Below, piece after piece: positions 42,217 to 52,031 of a stretch of 64,000 nt of DNA; position 1 is the first letter of the stretch, and each line of letters begins with the position of its first letter. The stretch comes from Rhodococcoides trifolii. GTDB lineage: Bacteria; Actinomycetota; Actinomycetes; Mycobacteriales; Mycobacteriaceae. The notes beneath the pieces are model-generated. The model was not told the origin of the DNA and did not search any database. It saw nothing but the letters and a program-made list of their open reading frames with translations. Made by a program: the position numbers and the translations under genes. Location: positions 1,302,001 through 1,366,000 of the forward strand of contig NZ_BMCU01000001.1 in the NCBI RefSeq assembly GCF_014635345.1. Reading direction: 5' to 3'.

Positions 42217-43278
42217 ATGGTGCTCCGCATCTTCGGCATGTCCATCGTGTTCACCGTGCTCGCCGTCGTCGTGGGGTTCGTCTACGGAGGACCGCAGGCA
42301 GCGGTCCTCGTGTTGATCCTGGGCGTGCTGGAGATTTCGCTCTCCTTCGACAACGCGGTCATCAATGCGACTGTGCTGCAACGGATGAGCGACTTCTGGC
42401 AGAAGATCTTCCTCACCGTCGGCGTGCTGATCGCGGTCTTCGGCATGCGCCTGGTGTTCCCGCTCGTCATCGTCTGGGCGGCGTCGGGTCTCGGACCCGT
42501 TGCCGCACTGGATCTTGCGCTCAATCCACCGGCGGACGGCGCCGCGACCTTCCCGGACGGCAGCCCCAGTTACGAGACTCTGCTGACGGACGCGCACCCG
42601 CAGATCGCCGCGTTCGGTGGCATGTTCCTGCTGATGCTCTTCCTGGGCTTCGTCTTCGAGGAGCGGGACATCACCTGGCTGTCCTTCGTCGAGAAGCCGC
42701 TCGCGAAGGCGGGAAAGCTCGACATGCTGGCGGTGGTCGTCGCGGGAATCGCCCTGGTGCTGACCGCCGAATTCCTCGCGCCCGAGGACAAGGTGTCGAC
42801 CGTCATGGTCGCGGGTGTGCTCGGCATGGTCACGTATATCGCCGTCAACGGGCTCGGTGAGTTCTTCGACACCGGCGACGGTGACGGGCCCTCCGAACTG
42901 GCGAAAGCCACCGGCAAGGCCGGGTTCTTCCTCTTCCTCTATCTGGAAGTGCTCGACGCGTCGTTCAGCTTCGACGGTGTCATCGGAGCGTTCGCCATCA
43001 CCGCCGACCCGATCATCATCGCGTTGGGTCTCGGCTTCGTGGGCGCTCTCTTCGTCCGATCGCTGACGGTCTACCTGGTGCGCAAGGGAACCCTCTCCGA
43101 GTACGTGTACCTCGAACACGGTGCGCACTGGGCCATCGGCGCACTGTCTGTCATCCTGCTGGTCTCCATCGGAGTCGAGATCAACGACATCATCACGGGT
43201 CTGGTGGGCGTGGTGCTCATCGGCCTGTCGTTGATGAGCAGCGTGCGACGGAACAGGACCTTGGCGGCAACCTCCTGA
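42217..43278 (+). CDS. DUF475/TerC-like integral membrane protein
   Basis: 353 residues with about nine transmembrane helices and the TerC/DUF475 acidic signatures LEISLSFDNAVINA in the first helices and LDASFSFDGVIGAF near the end, predicted metal-binding sites. TerC-like proteins handle Mn2+ or associate with TerD. ATG 42217 has AAAAGGG at -12. Ends at the hairpin 43292-43333. Confidence 0.9.
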   Translation: MVLRIFGMSIVFTVLAVVVGFVYGGPQAAVLVLILGVLEISLSFDNAVINATVLQRMSDFWQKIFLTVGVLIAVFGMRLVFPLVIVWAASGLGPVAALDLALNPPADGAATFPDGSPSYETLLTDAHPQIAAFGGMFLLMLFLGFVFEERDITWLSFVEKPLAKAGKLDMLAVVVAGIALVLTAEFLAPEDKVSTVMVAGVLGMVTYIAVNGLGEFFDTGDGDGPSELAKATGKAGFFLFLYLEVLDASFSFDGVIGAFAITADPIIIALGLGFVGALFVRSLTVYLVRKGTLSEYVYLEHGAHWAIGALSVILLVSIGVEINDIITGLVGVVLIGLSLMSSVRRNRTLAATS

Positions 43279-43291
43279 CCGATCGACACGA

Positions 43292-43333
43292 CGGCCGGCG
43301 CGCTCAGCGTTCGTGAGCGAGCGGCGCCGGCCG
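43292..43333 (+). terminator. terminator of the terD-DUF475 operon
   Basis: Stem CGGCCGGCGC/GCGCCGGCCG with a nested stem CGCTCA/TGAGCG, followed by CATCTTTCTCC. It lies 14 nt after the DUF475 stop and 107 nt before recC. The remaining 162-nt gap holds no gene. Confidence 0.8.
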
Positions 43334-43440
43334 CCGCATCTTTCTCCCCCCACTCTCTTCGACGCACGCGCACCCCGAACGGTTCCGTCGACCCTCGAAT
43401 GCGTGGAAGCCTGTCCGACCCACCGGCTACGGTGCAGGGC

Positions 43441-46400
43441 ATGTTGATTCTGCATCGCGCCGAGCGTTCCGGAACGCTCGCCGATGCCCTGGGACAGGTG
43501 CTGTCGACGCCACTCGCAGATCCCTTCACTCGGGAGATCGTTTCCGTACCGGCCAAAGGCGTCGAGCGGTGGCTGAACCAACGGCTGTCGACGGTGCTGG
43601 GTACGTCGACCGGGGACGGCATTGCCGCCAACATCGACTTCCCGACGCCCACCCGACTGGTCGACACCGCGATATCCGCTGCGAGCGGCCTCGAGGCAGA
43701 CGACGATCCGTGGTCGCCGGGTCGGGTCCTGTGGGCCACGCTGGCGGTCATCGACGACAGTCTCAGCGAACCGTGGTGCGCGGTGTTGGCCAGGCACCTC
43801 GGGTACGACTCCTCGACGGGCTCGACCGAGGGGTACCGCGCGGGCCGACGGTGGGCCACCGCAGCACACGTCACCGATCTTCTCCGTGGCTACGCCGCTG
43901 CTCGCCCCCAGATGCTGATCGACTGGTCCGCCGGTGCGTACACGGACGGTGTGGGGGAGTCGTTGCCGTCCGACCTCCTGTGGCAGGCGGAGTTGTGGCA
44001 ACGACTGCGCACACGCATCGGTAGCCCGAGTCCGGCCGAACGCCTGGGAGAAGCGTGCGATGCGCTCCGTCGTCAGCCCGACCTGGTCGACTTCCCCGAG
44101 CGGCTGTCGCTGTTCGGTCCGACTCGCCTGAGTGCCGATCAACTGCAGGTGGTGTCCGCGCTGGCGACCGGTCGAGATGTGCACCTGTGGATTCCCCATC
44201 CCAGCCCCGCCATGTGGACGTCCCTGGCCACGAAGCCGACTCACCTCCGCCGATCCGCCGACAACACCGCTCTCGACGTCCCGCACCCGCTCTTGTCCTC
44301 GCTCGCGCGAGACGTCCGCGAACTTCAGGTGCGCCTCGGCTCGCTCGACGTCGAGGACGTTCATCACGAGGCTGTCGACGCGCCGGCCACGTTGCTGGGC
44401 CGCATTCAGGACGACATTCGCCTCGACCGCACGCCGACGACCAGCGCCACCCTGGACGGCACCGTTCAGGTGCATGCGTGCCACGGGGCGCCGCGCCAGG
44501 TCGAGGTGCTGCGAGAGTGCTTGCTGCACTTGTTCACCGAGGACCCGACGCTGGAACCGCGGGACGTGCTCGTCCTGTGTCCTGACGTCGAGACCTATGC
44601 GCCGCTCGTACGTGCAACCTTCGGGCAGGGTCTGTTGGGGCATCCCGGGCATCGGCTGCGCGTGCGACTCGCCGATCGCGGTCTGCGTCAGACCAATCCG
44701 CTGCTCGCCTCCGTTGCCACGTTCCTCGAACTGGCCGAGGGCCGTGTGACTGCCAGCCAGGTACTCGACCTCGCCACGAGTGCGCCCGTGCGCACCATGT
44801 TTCGCTTCACCGACGACGACCTCGAGCGGTTGCGGGAGTGGACGCATGCGTCGGGCGCGCGGTGGGGAATCGGATCGAGACAGCGCGAGGCCTACGGACT
44901 CGGCGACTTCCCGCAGAACACGTTCAACACCGCTGTCGATCGCATTCTGCTCGGCGTCGCGGCGGACGAGACCGACAACAGCTGGCTCGACCTCGCGCTC
45001 CCGCTCGACGACGTCGACGGCAACGACATCGATCTGGCCGGCCGGTTCGCCGAGATGGTCGATCGCCTCGCCGTGGTCCTGCGCGATCTGCAAGGGCCGC
45101 AGACGGTCTCGGACTGGATACGGGTGCTGCGCCGCTCGCTGGATCTACTGACCGACGTCCGCGTCGCGGACCAGTGGCAGGTGGCGGGGGCGCACCGAGA
45201 GCTGGCCGACGCCACCGAACACGGCGCGACGACCGAGCTGCGCCTCGCCGACGTGCGGGCCATGTTGGCGAGCCGGTTGGCGGGTCGCCCGACACGGGCC
45301 AATTTCCGCACCGGCGAACTGACGGTGTGCACCATGGTCCCCATGCGGTCGGTGCCGCACCGCGTGGTGGTCCTGCTCGGGTTGGACGACGACGTCTTCC
45401 CGCGCACGAGCAACACCGACGGAGACGACGTCCTGGCACGGAATCCGCTTGTCGGCGAACGAGATCTGCGCAGCGAGGATCGTCAGCTGCTTCTCGATGC
45501 CGTGATGTCCGCGAGCGATCGACTGCTGTTGTTCTACACGGGCGCCGATCCGGTATCGGGGGTGTCGAAGCCGCCCGCCATTCCGCTGAGCGAGTTGTTG
45601 GACGTGGTCACGCTGACCGCGGGGGCCGACCCTGTCCAGCGCCACCCGTTGCAGCCGTTCGACCCTCGCAACTTCGACGCGGTGACGCCATTCAGTTTCG
45701 ACACCGGTGCGCTGGCGGGTGCGAGAGCCAGTCGACGGCCTTCCGAGCCGATTCCGCCCTTCCTGCCGTCGCCGTTGCCCGAGATGCCGACCGGCGACGT
45801 GAACCTCTCCGACCTGGTTGCCTTCGTACAGAACCCGACGCAGGCATTCCTACGACAGCGGCTGCGATTCCGTGTCCCCGAAGTCGACGACGACATTGCC
45901 GACGCGCTCGATGTGGAGTTGGCGCCGCTCTCCCGGTGGAACATCGGTGACCGGATGCTGTCCGCGGTGCTCGGCGGCACCGAACTGTCCGAGTTCGCCG
46001 CCGCAGAATGGCGGCGCGGAACACTGCCCCCGTTCAAACAAGGTGCGCGGCAACTGAACTTCATCGAGAGCGGCGTCATGGCGCTGGCGGCGGCGTCGCG
46101 GTCGGTGCACGTGGGCGCTCCGACCAGCGTCGACGTCGCCGTCGACCTCGGTGACGGCCGCCGCATCACCGGAACGATCCCCGGCATTCACGGCTATGTG
46201 GTTGCGCGGACCCGCTATTCGACGCTCGGCCCCAAACACCGGTTGGAAGCGTGGGTTCATCTGCTGGCGTTGTCGGCGTATGCACCGGACGGCATCTGGG
46301 AGGCTGTCACCACCGGCAAGGGCAAACGCAGCATTCCTATCTCCCGGTCGACGATGTCCGCACCGGCGCACGCGGTCGACATTCTGCGGCAACTGGTCGA

Positions 46401-46719
46401 CCTCCGCGACCGAGGAATGGCGGCTCCGCTGCCGATGGCCACCGACTCGACTGCCGTGTACGCGGAACGCCGAGCGAGAGGGGTGAACGCCGATGCTGCC
46501 CTCACGGCAGCAAGTGAGACGTTCTCGGACAAGTTCGGCGACAACACCGATCGCAGCATCGTCTACGTCTACGGAAAGTCCCCAACGCTCGCGTCGCTCG
46601 GCGATGGGCCACCCGAGGGTGACGAAGCTTCGTGGAGCGACGATCCGACGCGATTCGGCGCCTTGGCCTTCCGCCTGTGGCGTCCACTTCTGGACCGGGA
46701 AACGCAGGGACAGCCATGA
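43441..46719 (+). CDS. recC: exodeoxyribonuclease V subunit RecC
   Basis: 1092 residues. RecC is the inactivated-helicase subunit of RecBCD that recognises Chi and holds the complex. Seen: N-terminal MLILHRAERSGTLADALGQVL, RecC-type KGVERWLNQRLS, and the long helicase-like region with motif remnants and the GDVNLSDLVAFVQNPTQAFLRQRL segment typical of RecC. It has no P-loop, as expected. Start ATG 43441. It overlaps recB by 4 nt (ATGA), so the three genes are one operon. Confidence 0.95.
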   Translation: MLILHRAERSGTLADALGQVLSTPLADPFTREIVSVPAKGVERWLNQRLSTVLGTSTGDGIAANIDFPTPTRLVDTAISAASGLEADDDPWSPGRVLWATLAVIDDSLSEPWCAVLARHLGYDSSTGSTEGYRAGRRWATAAHVTDLLRGYAAARPQMLIDWSAGAYTDGVGESLPSDLLWQAELWQRLRTRIGSPSPAERLGEACDALRRQPDLVDFPERLSLFGPTRLSADQLQVVSALATGRDVHLWIPHPSPAMWTSLATKPTHLRRSADNTALDVPHPLLSSLARDVRELQVRLGSLDVEDVHHEAVDAPATLLGRIQDDIRLDRTPTTSATLDGTVQVHACHGAPRQVEVLRECLLHLFTEDPTLEPRDVLVLCPDVETYAPLVRATFGQGLLGHPGHRLRVRLADRGLRQTNPLLASVATFLELAEGRVTASQVLDLATSAPVRTMFRFTDDDLERLREWTHASGARWGIGSRQREAYGLGDFPQNTFNTAVDRILLGVAADETDNSWLDLALPLDDVDGNDIDLAGRFAEMVDRLAVVLRDLQGPQTVSDWIRVLRRSLDLLTDVRVADQWQVAGAHRELADATEHGATTELRLADVRAMLASRLAGRPTRANFRTGELTVCTMVPMRSVPHRVVVLLGLDDDVFPRTSNTDGDDVLARNPLVGERDLRSEDRQLLLDAVMSASDRLLLFYTGADPVSGVSKPPAIPLSELLDVVTLTAGADPVQRHPLQPFDPRNFDAVTPFSFDTGALAGARASRRPSEPIPPFLPSPLPEMPTGDVNLSDLVAFVQNPTQAFLRQRLRFRVPEVDDDIADALDVELAPLSRWNIGDRMLSAVLGGTELSEFAAAEWRRGTLPPFKQGARQLNFIESGVMALAAASRSVHVGAPTSVDVAVDLGDGRRITGTIPGIHGYVVARTRYSTLGPKHRLEAWVHLLALSAYAPDGIWEAVTTGKGKRSIPISRSTMSAPAHAVDILRQLVDLRDRGMAAPLPMATDSTAVYAERRARGVNADAALTAASETFSDKFGDNTDRSIVYVYGKSPTLASLGDGPPEGDEASWSDDPTRFGALAFRLWRPLLDRETQGQP

Positions 46720-49700
46720 ACTTCGACCTCACCGCACCGCTCCCGACGGGCACGACAGTCCTGGAAGCGAGCGCCGGCACCGGCAAGACGTACGCCATCG
46801 TCGGTCTCGCGACCCGCTTCGTCGCCGAGGGCGTCGCCGACGTGTCCCAGCTTCTCCTCGTGACGTTCAGCAAAACGGCCACCCAGGAACTTCGCGATCG
46901 CACTCGCTCCCGGTTCGCCTCGGTGTCAACGGCATTGGCCGACATCGAGACTGCGCGCACGCACGCCGACGAAGTAGTGCGCTGCCTTGCCGACACCGAT
47001 CCGGCGGAGGTCGAGCTGCGGCGGCGACGCCTCACCAAAGCGCTGTCGGATTTCGACTCCGGCACCATCGCCACGACGCACAGCTTCTGCCAGCGGATGC
47101 TCGACGGGTTGGGCATCGGCGGTGAACGCGAGCCCGATTCGGTGTTCGTCGAGGACCTCGACGACCTCGTAGCGGAAGTCGCCGACGATCTGTACCTACG
47201 GACGTACTCCCGATCGGACGCCCCGGCCACCATCGAACCGAAGGAGGCTCGCTCGGTCGCGATGGCCGCCGTCGGGGACCGGCAGGCCATTCTGGTGCCG
47301 GAGGAGAACGAGGACTCCGTCGCGGGCCACCGAGTCATCTTTGCGCGGAAGGCGCGCGCCGAGGTCGAGAGGCGCAAAAGAGTTCTGGGCGTGCGTGATT
47401 ACGACGATCTACTCCAGATGCTGCGCGACGTGATCGTCGACCCGAACCACGGCGACGCGGCCTGCGCGCGAATCAGCAACCGGTTCCGTGTCGTGCTCGT
47501 CGACGAGTTCCAGGACACCGATCCGTTGCAGTGGGAGATCCTGGAACACGCGTTCCACCGCAGCAGCACCTTGGTCCTGGTCGGCGATCCGAAGCAGGCC
47601 ATCTACGCGTTCCGCGGCGCGGAGGTACTGAGTTATCTGGAGGCTTCTCGCATAGCGGACAGCCATCAAGAGCTCACCACCAATTGGCGCAGCGACAAGC
47701 CCCTGCTCGATGCCCTGGAGCACGTCTATCAAGGTGCCGCGCTGGGCCACGACGACATCGTGGTGCACCACGTGGACGCGAACCACCCCGAATCGCGCAT
47801 CCCGTCGGTGGTGCCGTTGCGAGTCCGCTACCTGCCGCGTACCGGAATGGGTCCGCTGAATCGGTCGGGTTTTCCCACGGTCGGGCCTGTACGCGAGCGG
47901 GTCGCGGAGGACGTGGCGGCGGACATCGTCGAATTACTCACCAGTGCAACCACAGTGGAGCTCCACGGAGAGTCTCGACCGGTAGCGCCGGGTGACGTCG
48001 CCGTGCTGCTGCGGACGTGGCGACAGGTGGGCCTCGTGCGCGACGCGTTGGATCGGGCCGGTGTGCCCTCGGTGCTCGCCGGCGGAACGTCGGTGTTCGC
48101 CACCGCCGGCGCCACCGACTGGCTGTGGGTACTGCAGGCTCTGGAACAACCGCACAGATCCGATCGGGTGCGGTTGGCCGCTCTGACACCGCTGCTCGGA
48201 TGGACTGCCGCCGATCTCGACTCCCGCGGCGACGACGCGGTCGCCGCGGTGAGCAACCAGCTTCGTAACCTTTCGATGTTGTTCGCGCAGGCGGGTTTTG
48301 CGGCCGTCTTCGAGCGCATGTCCTGGGAGGCGCACCTGGAAAGTCGGCTGCTCGCACTCGACGCGGGGGAGCGGCACCTGACCGACCTTCGGCACATCGC
48401 GCAGTTGCTGAACAAGGCCGCGGTGGAGGAGTCGTTCGGCCTCACGGCACTGACACGGTGGTTGACCGATCGCGTAAAAGATCCCTCGGGCGGCCCCGCA
48501 GACCGCAGCCGTCGGCTCGACAGTGACGCCGCCGCCGTTCAGGTCGCGACCATTCACGCCACCAAGGGCCTCGAGTTTCCGATCGTCTACGTCCCGTACG
48601 TGTGGGACGCGTTCTCCATGTACGAGCCTGCGTCACTCCTGCTGCACGAGGACGACGGGCGGCGCGTGCTGGACGTCGGCGGGTCCACCGGGCCGGGGTA
48701 CTCGGGCCGGAAGTCGATGCACGACACCGAGCAAGCGGGTGAGGAACTGCGGCTGTTCTACGTCGCCCTCACCCGCGCGCAGTGCGCCGTCACCATGTGG
48801 TGGGCCCCGAGCTGGGGAACGCGCGACTCACCTGCGCACCGGTTGCTGTTCGGCCGACTGCCGGGCGTGCGCACACCCGAGCCGAAACCGAAAGTCCCGG
48901 CCGACGACATCGTGCAGTCTCATCTCGAAAACTGGGCCGGTGACGGTCCGGACGGCGCGATCTCGGTCGAATTCGTCGACACCCGCGCAGTGCCCGAGGC
49001 GCACTGGGCGCCGACCGCGTCGCAGACGGGTTCCCTGGCGGCCGCCCGATTCGACCGCATCCTCGACATGGCGTGGCGCCGCACGTCGTACTCGGCCCTC
49101 ACGGCCTCCGCGCACGAGACCCCCGGTGTCGGCAGCGAGACCGAACGTGAGGAGAAGACCGACGAGCCCGACGGGGAGCCACCCGTCGAGGACGTGCTGA
49201 CAGGGATACCGTCGCCGATGAACGGAATGCCTGCCGGCGCGGCGTTCGGGACCCTGGTGCACGAGGTGCTCGAACACGTCGACACCGGAGTCGAGGATCT
49301 GAACGCAGAGGTGGTGCGGCGTTGCCGAGAAGCGGTGGCATCTCGCTTGGCCGACGTCGATCCGGAGGCTCTCGCCGCCGCGCTGATACCGGTGCTCCAC
49401 ACGCCGCTGGGCTTCGGAACACTGGCCGACATCGGGCCGGCGGATCGTCTGGCCGAGCTGGATTTCGAACTGCCGCTCGTCGGTGGCGACGATCCCGAGA
49501 CCGAGCTGGTCACCGTGAAGAACATTGCTGCGCTTGTTCGTTCGCATCTGCCGGCCGACGATGTGCTGGCCCCGTACGCCGACATGCTCGACACCCTCGC
49601 GGCCGTTCCCCTGCGCGGGTACCTGACCGGCAGCATCGACTCGGTGCTCCGCGTCGACGGAGAGCGGTTCGTGATCGTCGACTACAAGACCAACCGCATT

Positions 49701-49991
49701 TCGCGCGGTGACCTCACTGTGGCCCATTTCAGTCGTGAGCGGATGGCGGGGGAGATGATGCGGTCCCACTACCCGTTGCAGGCCTTGCTGTATTCGGTTG
49801 CACTGCATCGGTATCTGCGGTGGCGACTGCCCGGTTACCGCGCCGATCGACACCTGGGCGGGGCGCAGTATCACTTCGTGCGCGGGATGGTCGGCCCCGA
49901 GACTCCAGCTGGGTGCGGGGTATTCGACTGGAATCCGCCGGCTGCGCTCGTGTCGGAACTGTCCGACCTCCTCGCCGGGGTGGGCGCGTGA
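46716..49991 (+). CDS. recB: exodeoxyribonuclease V subunit RecB
   Basis: 1091 residues. Helicase motif I LEASAGTGKTYAIVG, motif II VLVDEFQDTDPLQW, RecB-type TIHATKGLEFPIVYVPYVWD, and a C-terminal nuclease with catalytic GSIDSVLR and DYKTNR. RecB unwinds 3'-5' and cuts DNA at double-strand breaks and Chi. The frame starts at ATG 46716 in the recC stop. Its 3' end overlaps recD by 4 nt (GTGA). Confidence 0.96.
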   Translation: MNFDLTAPLPTGTTVLEASAGTGKTYAIVGLATRFVAEGVADVSQLLLVTFSKTATQELRDRTRSRFASVSTALADIETARTHADEVVRCLADTDPAEVELRRRRLTKALSDFDSGTIATTHSFCQRMLDGLGIGGEREPDSVFVEDLDDLVAEVADDLYLRTYSRSDAPATIEPKEARSVAMAAVGDRQAILVPEENEDSVAGHRVIFARKARAEVERRKRVLGVRDYDDLLQMLRDVIVDPNHGDAACARISNRFRVVLVDEFQDTDPLQWEILEHAFHRSSTLVLVGDPKQAIYAFRGAEVLSYLEASRIADSHQELTTNWRSDKPLLDALEHVYQGAALGHDDIVVHHVDANHPESRIPSVVPLRVRYLPRTGMGPLNRSGFPTVGPVRERVAEDVAADIVELLTSATTVELHGESRPVAPGDVAVLLRTWRQVGLVRDALDRAGVPSVLAGGTSVFATAGATDWLWVLQALEQPHRSDRVRLAALTPLLGWTAADLDSRGDDAVAAVSNQLRNLSMLFAQAGFAAVFERMSWEAHLESRLLALDAGERHLTDLRHIAQLLNKAAVEESFGLTALTRWLTDRVKDPSGGPADRSRRLDSDAAAVQVATIHATKGLEFPIVYVPYVWDAFSMYEPASLLLHEDDGRRVLDVGGSTGPGYSGRKSMHDTEQAGEELRLFYVALTRAQCAVTMWWAPSWGTRDSPAHRLLFGRLPGVRTPEPKPKVPADDIVQSHLENWAGDGPDGAISVEFVDTRAVPEAHWAPTASQTGSLAAARFDRILDMAWRRTSYSALTASAHETPGVGSETEREEKTDEPDGEPPVEDVLTGIPSPMNGMPAGAAFGTLVHEVLEHVDTGVEDLNAEVVRRCREAVASRLADVDPEALAAALIPVLHTPLGFGTLADIGPADRLAELDFELPLVGGDDPETELVTVKNIAALVRSHLPADDVLAPYADMLDTLAAVPLRGYLTGSIDSVLRVDGERFVIVDYKTNRISRGDLTVAHFSRERMAGEMMRSHYPLQALLYSVALHRYLRWRLPGYRADRHLGGAQYHFVRGMVGPETPAGCGVFDWNPPAALVSELSDLLAGVGA

Positions 49992-51871
49992 TCACCGCGA
50001 CGGTGGCCCAGCGTGGCAAGGGCGTTCTGCGCGAGTTCAACGAGGCCGGGGTGCTCGCCGCGGCCGACGTCCACGTCGCGCTCCGGCTCGCGCACCTCGG
50101 CGGCGAGGCGTCGGAGGACGTGTTGTTGGCCACGGCGCTGGCGGTGCGCGCCGTCCGATCCGGCTCGGTGTGTCTGGATCTCAACAGGTTTCGGGACGTC
50201 ACGGTGGACGACGAGTCGGAGGTCGACGTCGACGCTCTGCCGTGGCCGGACGTTGCCGACGTCACGGCCGCGCTGCGCCGCAGCCCTCTGATCATCGGGG
50301 GCGAGCGGGGGCCACTGCGGCCGTTGCGCCTGGTGGAGACGGACGAGGGGCTGTTGCTGTACCTCGACCGATACTTTCTGCAGGAGCAGATGATTCGGCA
50401 GGTGCTCGACCAGCGGTCGGCGTCACATCCCGAGGTGGACGTCGATGCCTTGGCGTCACAACTGACGCTGCGGTTCGGAGATGCATCGGCGCCCGACCGT
50501 CAGCGCATCGCCGCGGCCCTCGCCGCGACCACCTGGACGACGGTGATCGCCGGCGGACCCGGCACCGGCAAGACGCACACCGTGGCACGCATTCTTGCGA
50601 TCCTCGTTGCGGCACAGGGGAAGTCGTTACGGATCGGACTTGCTGCGCCCACCGGGAAGGCTGCCGCACGCCTACAGGAGTCCGTAAGCGAGCAGTCCGC
50701 GGAACTGTCGCTGCCGCCCGACCTGTCGGCGATGACGCTGCACCGTTTACTCGGGTGGCAACCCGGCAGCAAATCCCGGTTCAAGTACAACGCCGGCAAT
50801 CGATTGCCGTACGACGTGGTGGTGGTCGACGAGACCTCGATGGTGTCACTGACGATGATGAGTCGGCTCCTCGAAGCGGTCCGTCCGGACACCCGTGTGC
50901 TGCTGGTGGGCGATCCCGACCAGTTGACGTCCGTCGACGCAGGGGCCGTGCTGGCCGATCTGGTGGCGCGGCCCGTGACCGGTTCTCTCACACCGGCTCT
51001 GACGTCCCTCGTCGGACACGACTTGGACGCCGCCGACGATCCCGACGAGAAGGCGCTGACCGCGGTCGAGCGCGACCGTTTGCGCAGCGGGGTGGTGCGA
51101 TTGAGCCGGGGCCGGCGGTTCGGTGGTGAGATCGCCGACCTGGCGGTGGCCGTGCGCGACGGCGACGCCGATGCCGTGCTCCGCCTGCTCGGCGGCGCGT
51201 CGTCGAACTTGTCGTTCCACGGTCCCGAGGATCTGGTCGGCGTCAGGAAGGATGTCGTCGACACCGCTGCCGTGGTGACCGAGGCCGCCCTGCAGGGTCG
51301 CGCGGTCGAGGCACTGGACGGACTCGAACGACATCGCCTGCTGTGTGCGCACCGAGACGGTCCGTACGGAGTGCAGCGGTGGGCCCGCACCGCGATGGAG
51401 TGGGTCGGTGAGGCGCAGGGAACGATTCTCGACCCCGCGCGCTGGTATCCGGGCCAGCCGTTGCTGGTGACGGCGAACGATCACGAAACGCGCATCTACA
51501 ACGGCGACACCGGCGTCATCGTGCAGGGAGAAGACGAACGAGCCGACGACCCGGCCGTCCCCGGGCCTGCCCGCCTGTGGGCCGCATTCCAGCGCGGCTC
51601 CACACCGTTCTTGCTGCACCCGAGTCAATTGTCGGCAATTCAGACGGTGTACGCCATGACAATTCACAGAAGCCAGGGCAGTCAGTACAACACCGTCACA
51701 GTGTTGCTACCGGCGGAAGCATCGTCGCTTCTCACTCGCGAGCTCCTGTACACGGCGATTACCCGCGCCCGGAAGCACGTTCGGGTGATCGGAACGGAGG
51801 CCGCTGTGCGTGCAGGGGTCGAGCGGCAGGTTCTGCGAGCCAGTGGCTTGAGGCGCACGTTGCGCGAGTGA
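49988..51871 (+). CDS. recD: exodeoxyribonuclease V subunit RecD
   Basis: 627 residues from GTG 49988, which overlaps the recB stop. The 5'-3' helicase of RecBCD: motif I GGPGTGKTHTVARIL, motif II VVVDETSMVS, GDPDQLTSV, and C-terminal TIHRSQGSQYNTVTVLLP and LLYTAITRARKHVRV. Length and order fit RecD1. With recC and recB it completes the nuclease-helicase; the operon ends here and 160 nt of gene-free DNA follow. Confidence 0.96.
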   Translation: MITATVAQRGKGVLREFNEAGVLAAADVHVALRLAHLGGEASEDVLLATALAVRAVRSGSVCLDLNRFRDVTVDDESEVDVDALPWPDVADVTAALRRSPLIIGGERGPLRPLRLVETDEGLLLYLDRYFLQEQMIRQVLDQRSASHPEVDVDALASQLTLRFGDASAPDRQRIAAALAATTWTTVIAGGPGTGKTHTVARILAILVAAQGKSLRIGLAAPTGKAAARLQESVSEQSAELSLPPDLSAMTLHRLLGWQPGSKSRFKYNAGNRLPYDVVVVDETSMVSLTMMSRLLEAVRPDTRVLLVGDPDQLTSVDAGAVLADLVARPVTGSLTPALTSLVGHDLDAADDPDEKALTAVERDRLRSGVVRLSRGRRFGGEIADLAVAVRDGDADAVLRLLGGASSNLSFHGPEDLVGVRKDVVDTAAVVTEAALQGRAVEALDGLERHRLLCAHRDGPYGVQRWARTAMEWVGEAQGTILDPARWYPGQPLLVTANDHETRIYNGDTGVIVQGEDERADDPAVPGPARLWAAFQRGSTPFLLHPSQLSAIQTVYAMTIHRSQGSQYNTVTVLLPAEASSLLTRELLYTAITRARKHVRVIGTEAAVRAGVERQVLRASGLRRTLRE

Positions 51872-52031
51872 CTCGTGATTCGAGTTGTGGATTAACACAT
51901 AACTGCGAGTGCGGTTATCTCCCACGCCATTAATCGGTGCGCTAATATTCGGACGGTTTCGGGCGTAAAGATTGTTTTGCTGCGGAAACCGGTACGTGAG
52001 GGGGATAGCCCGTCCGCGGAGGGAATCAGGC

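Noticed and set aside
41881-45093. 1070-codon minus-strand frame across terD, DUF475 and recC
   Set aside because: It is opposite three well-supported genes and is rich in His, Asp, Arg and Gln as expected of a shadow frame in high-GC DNA.
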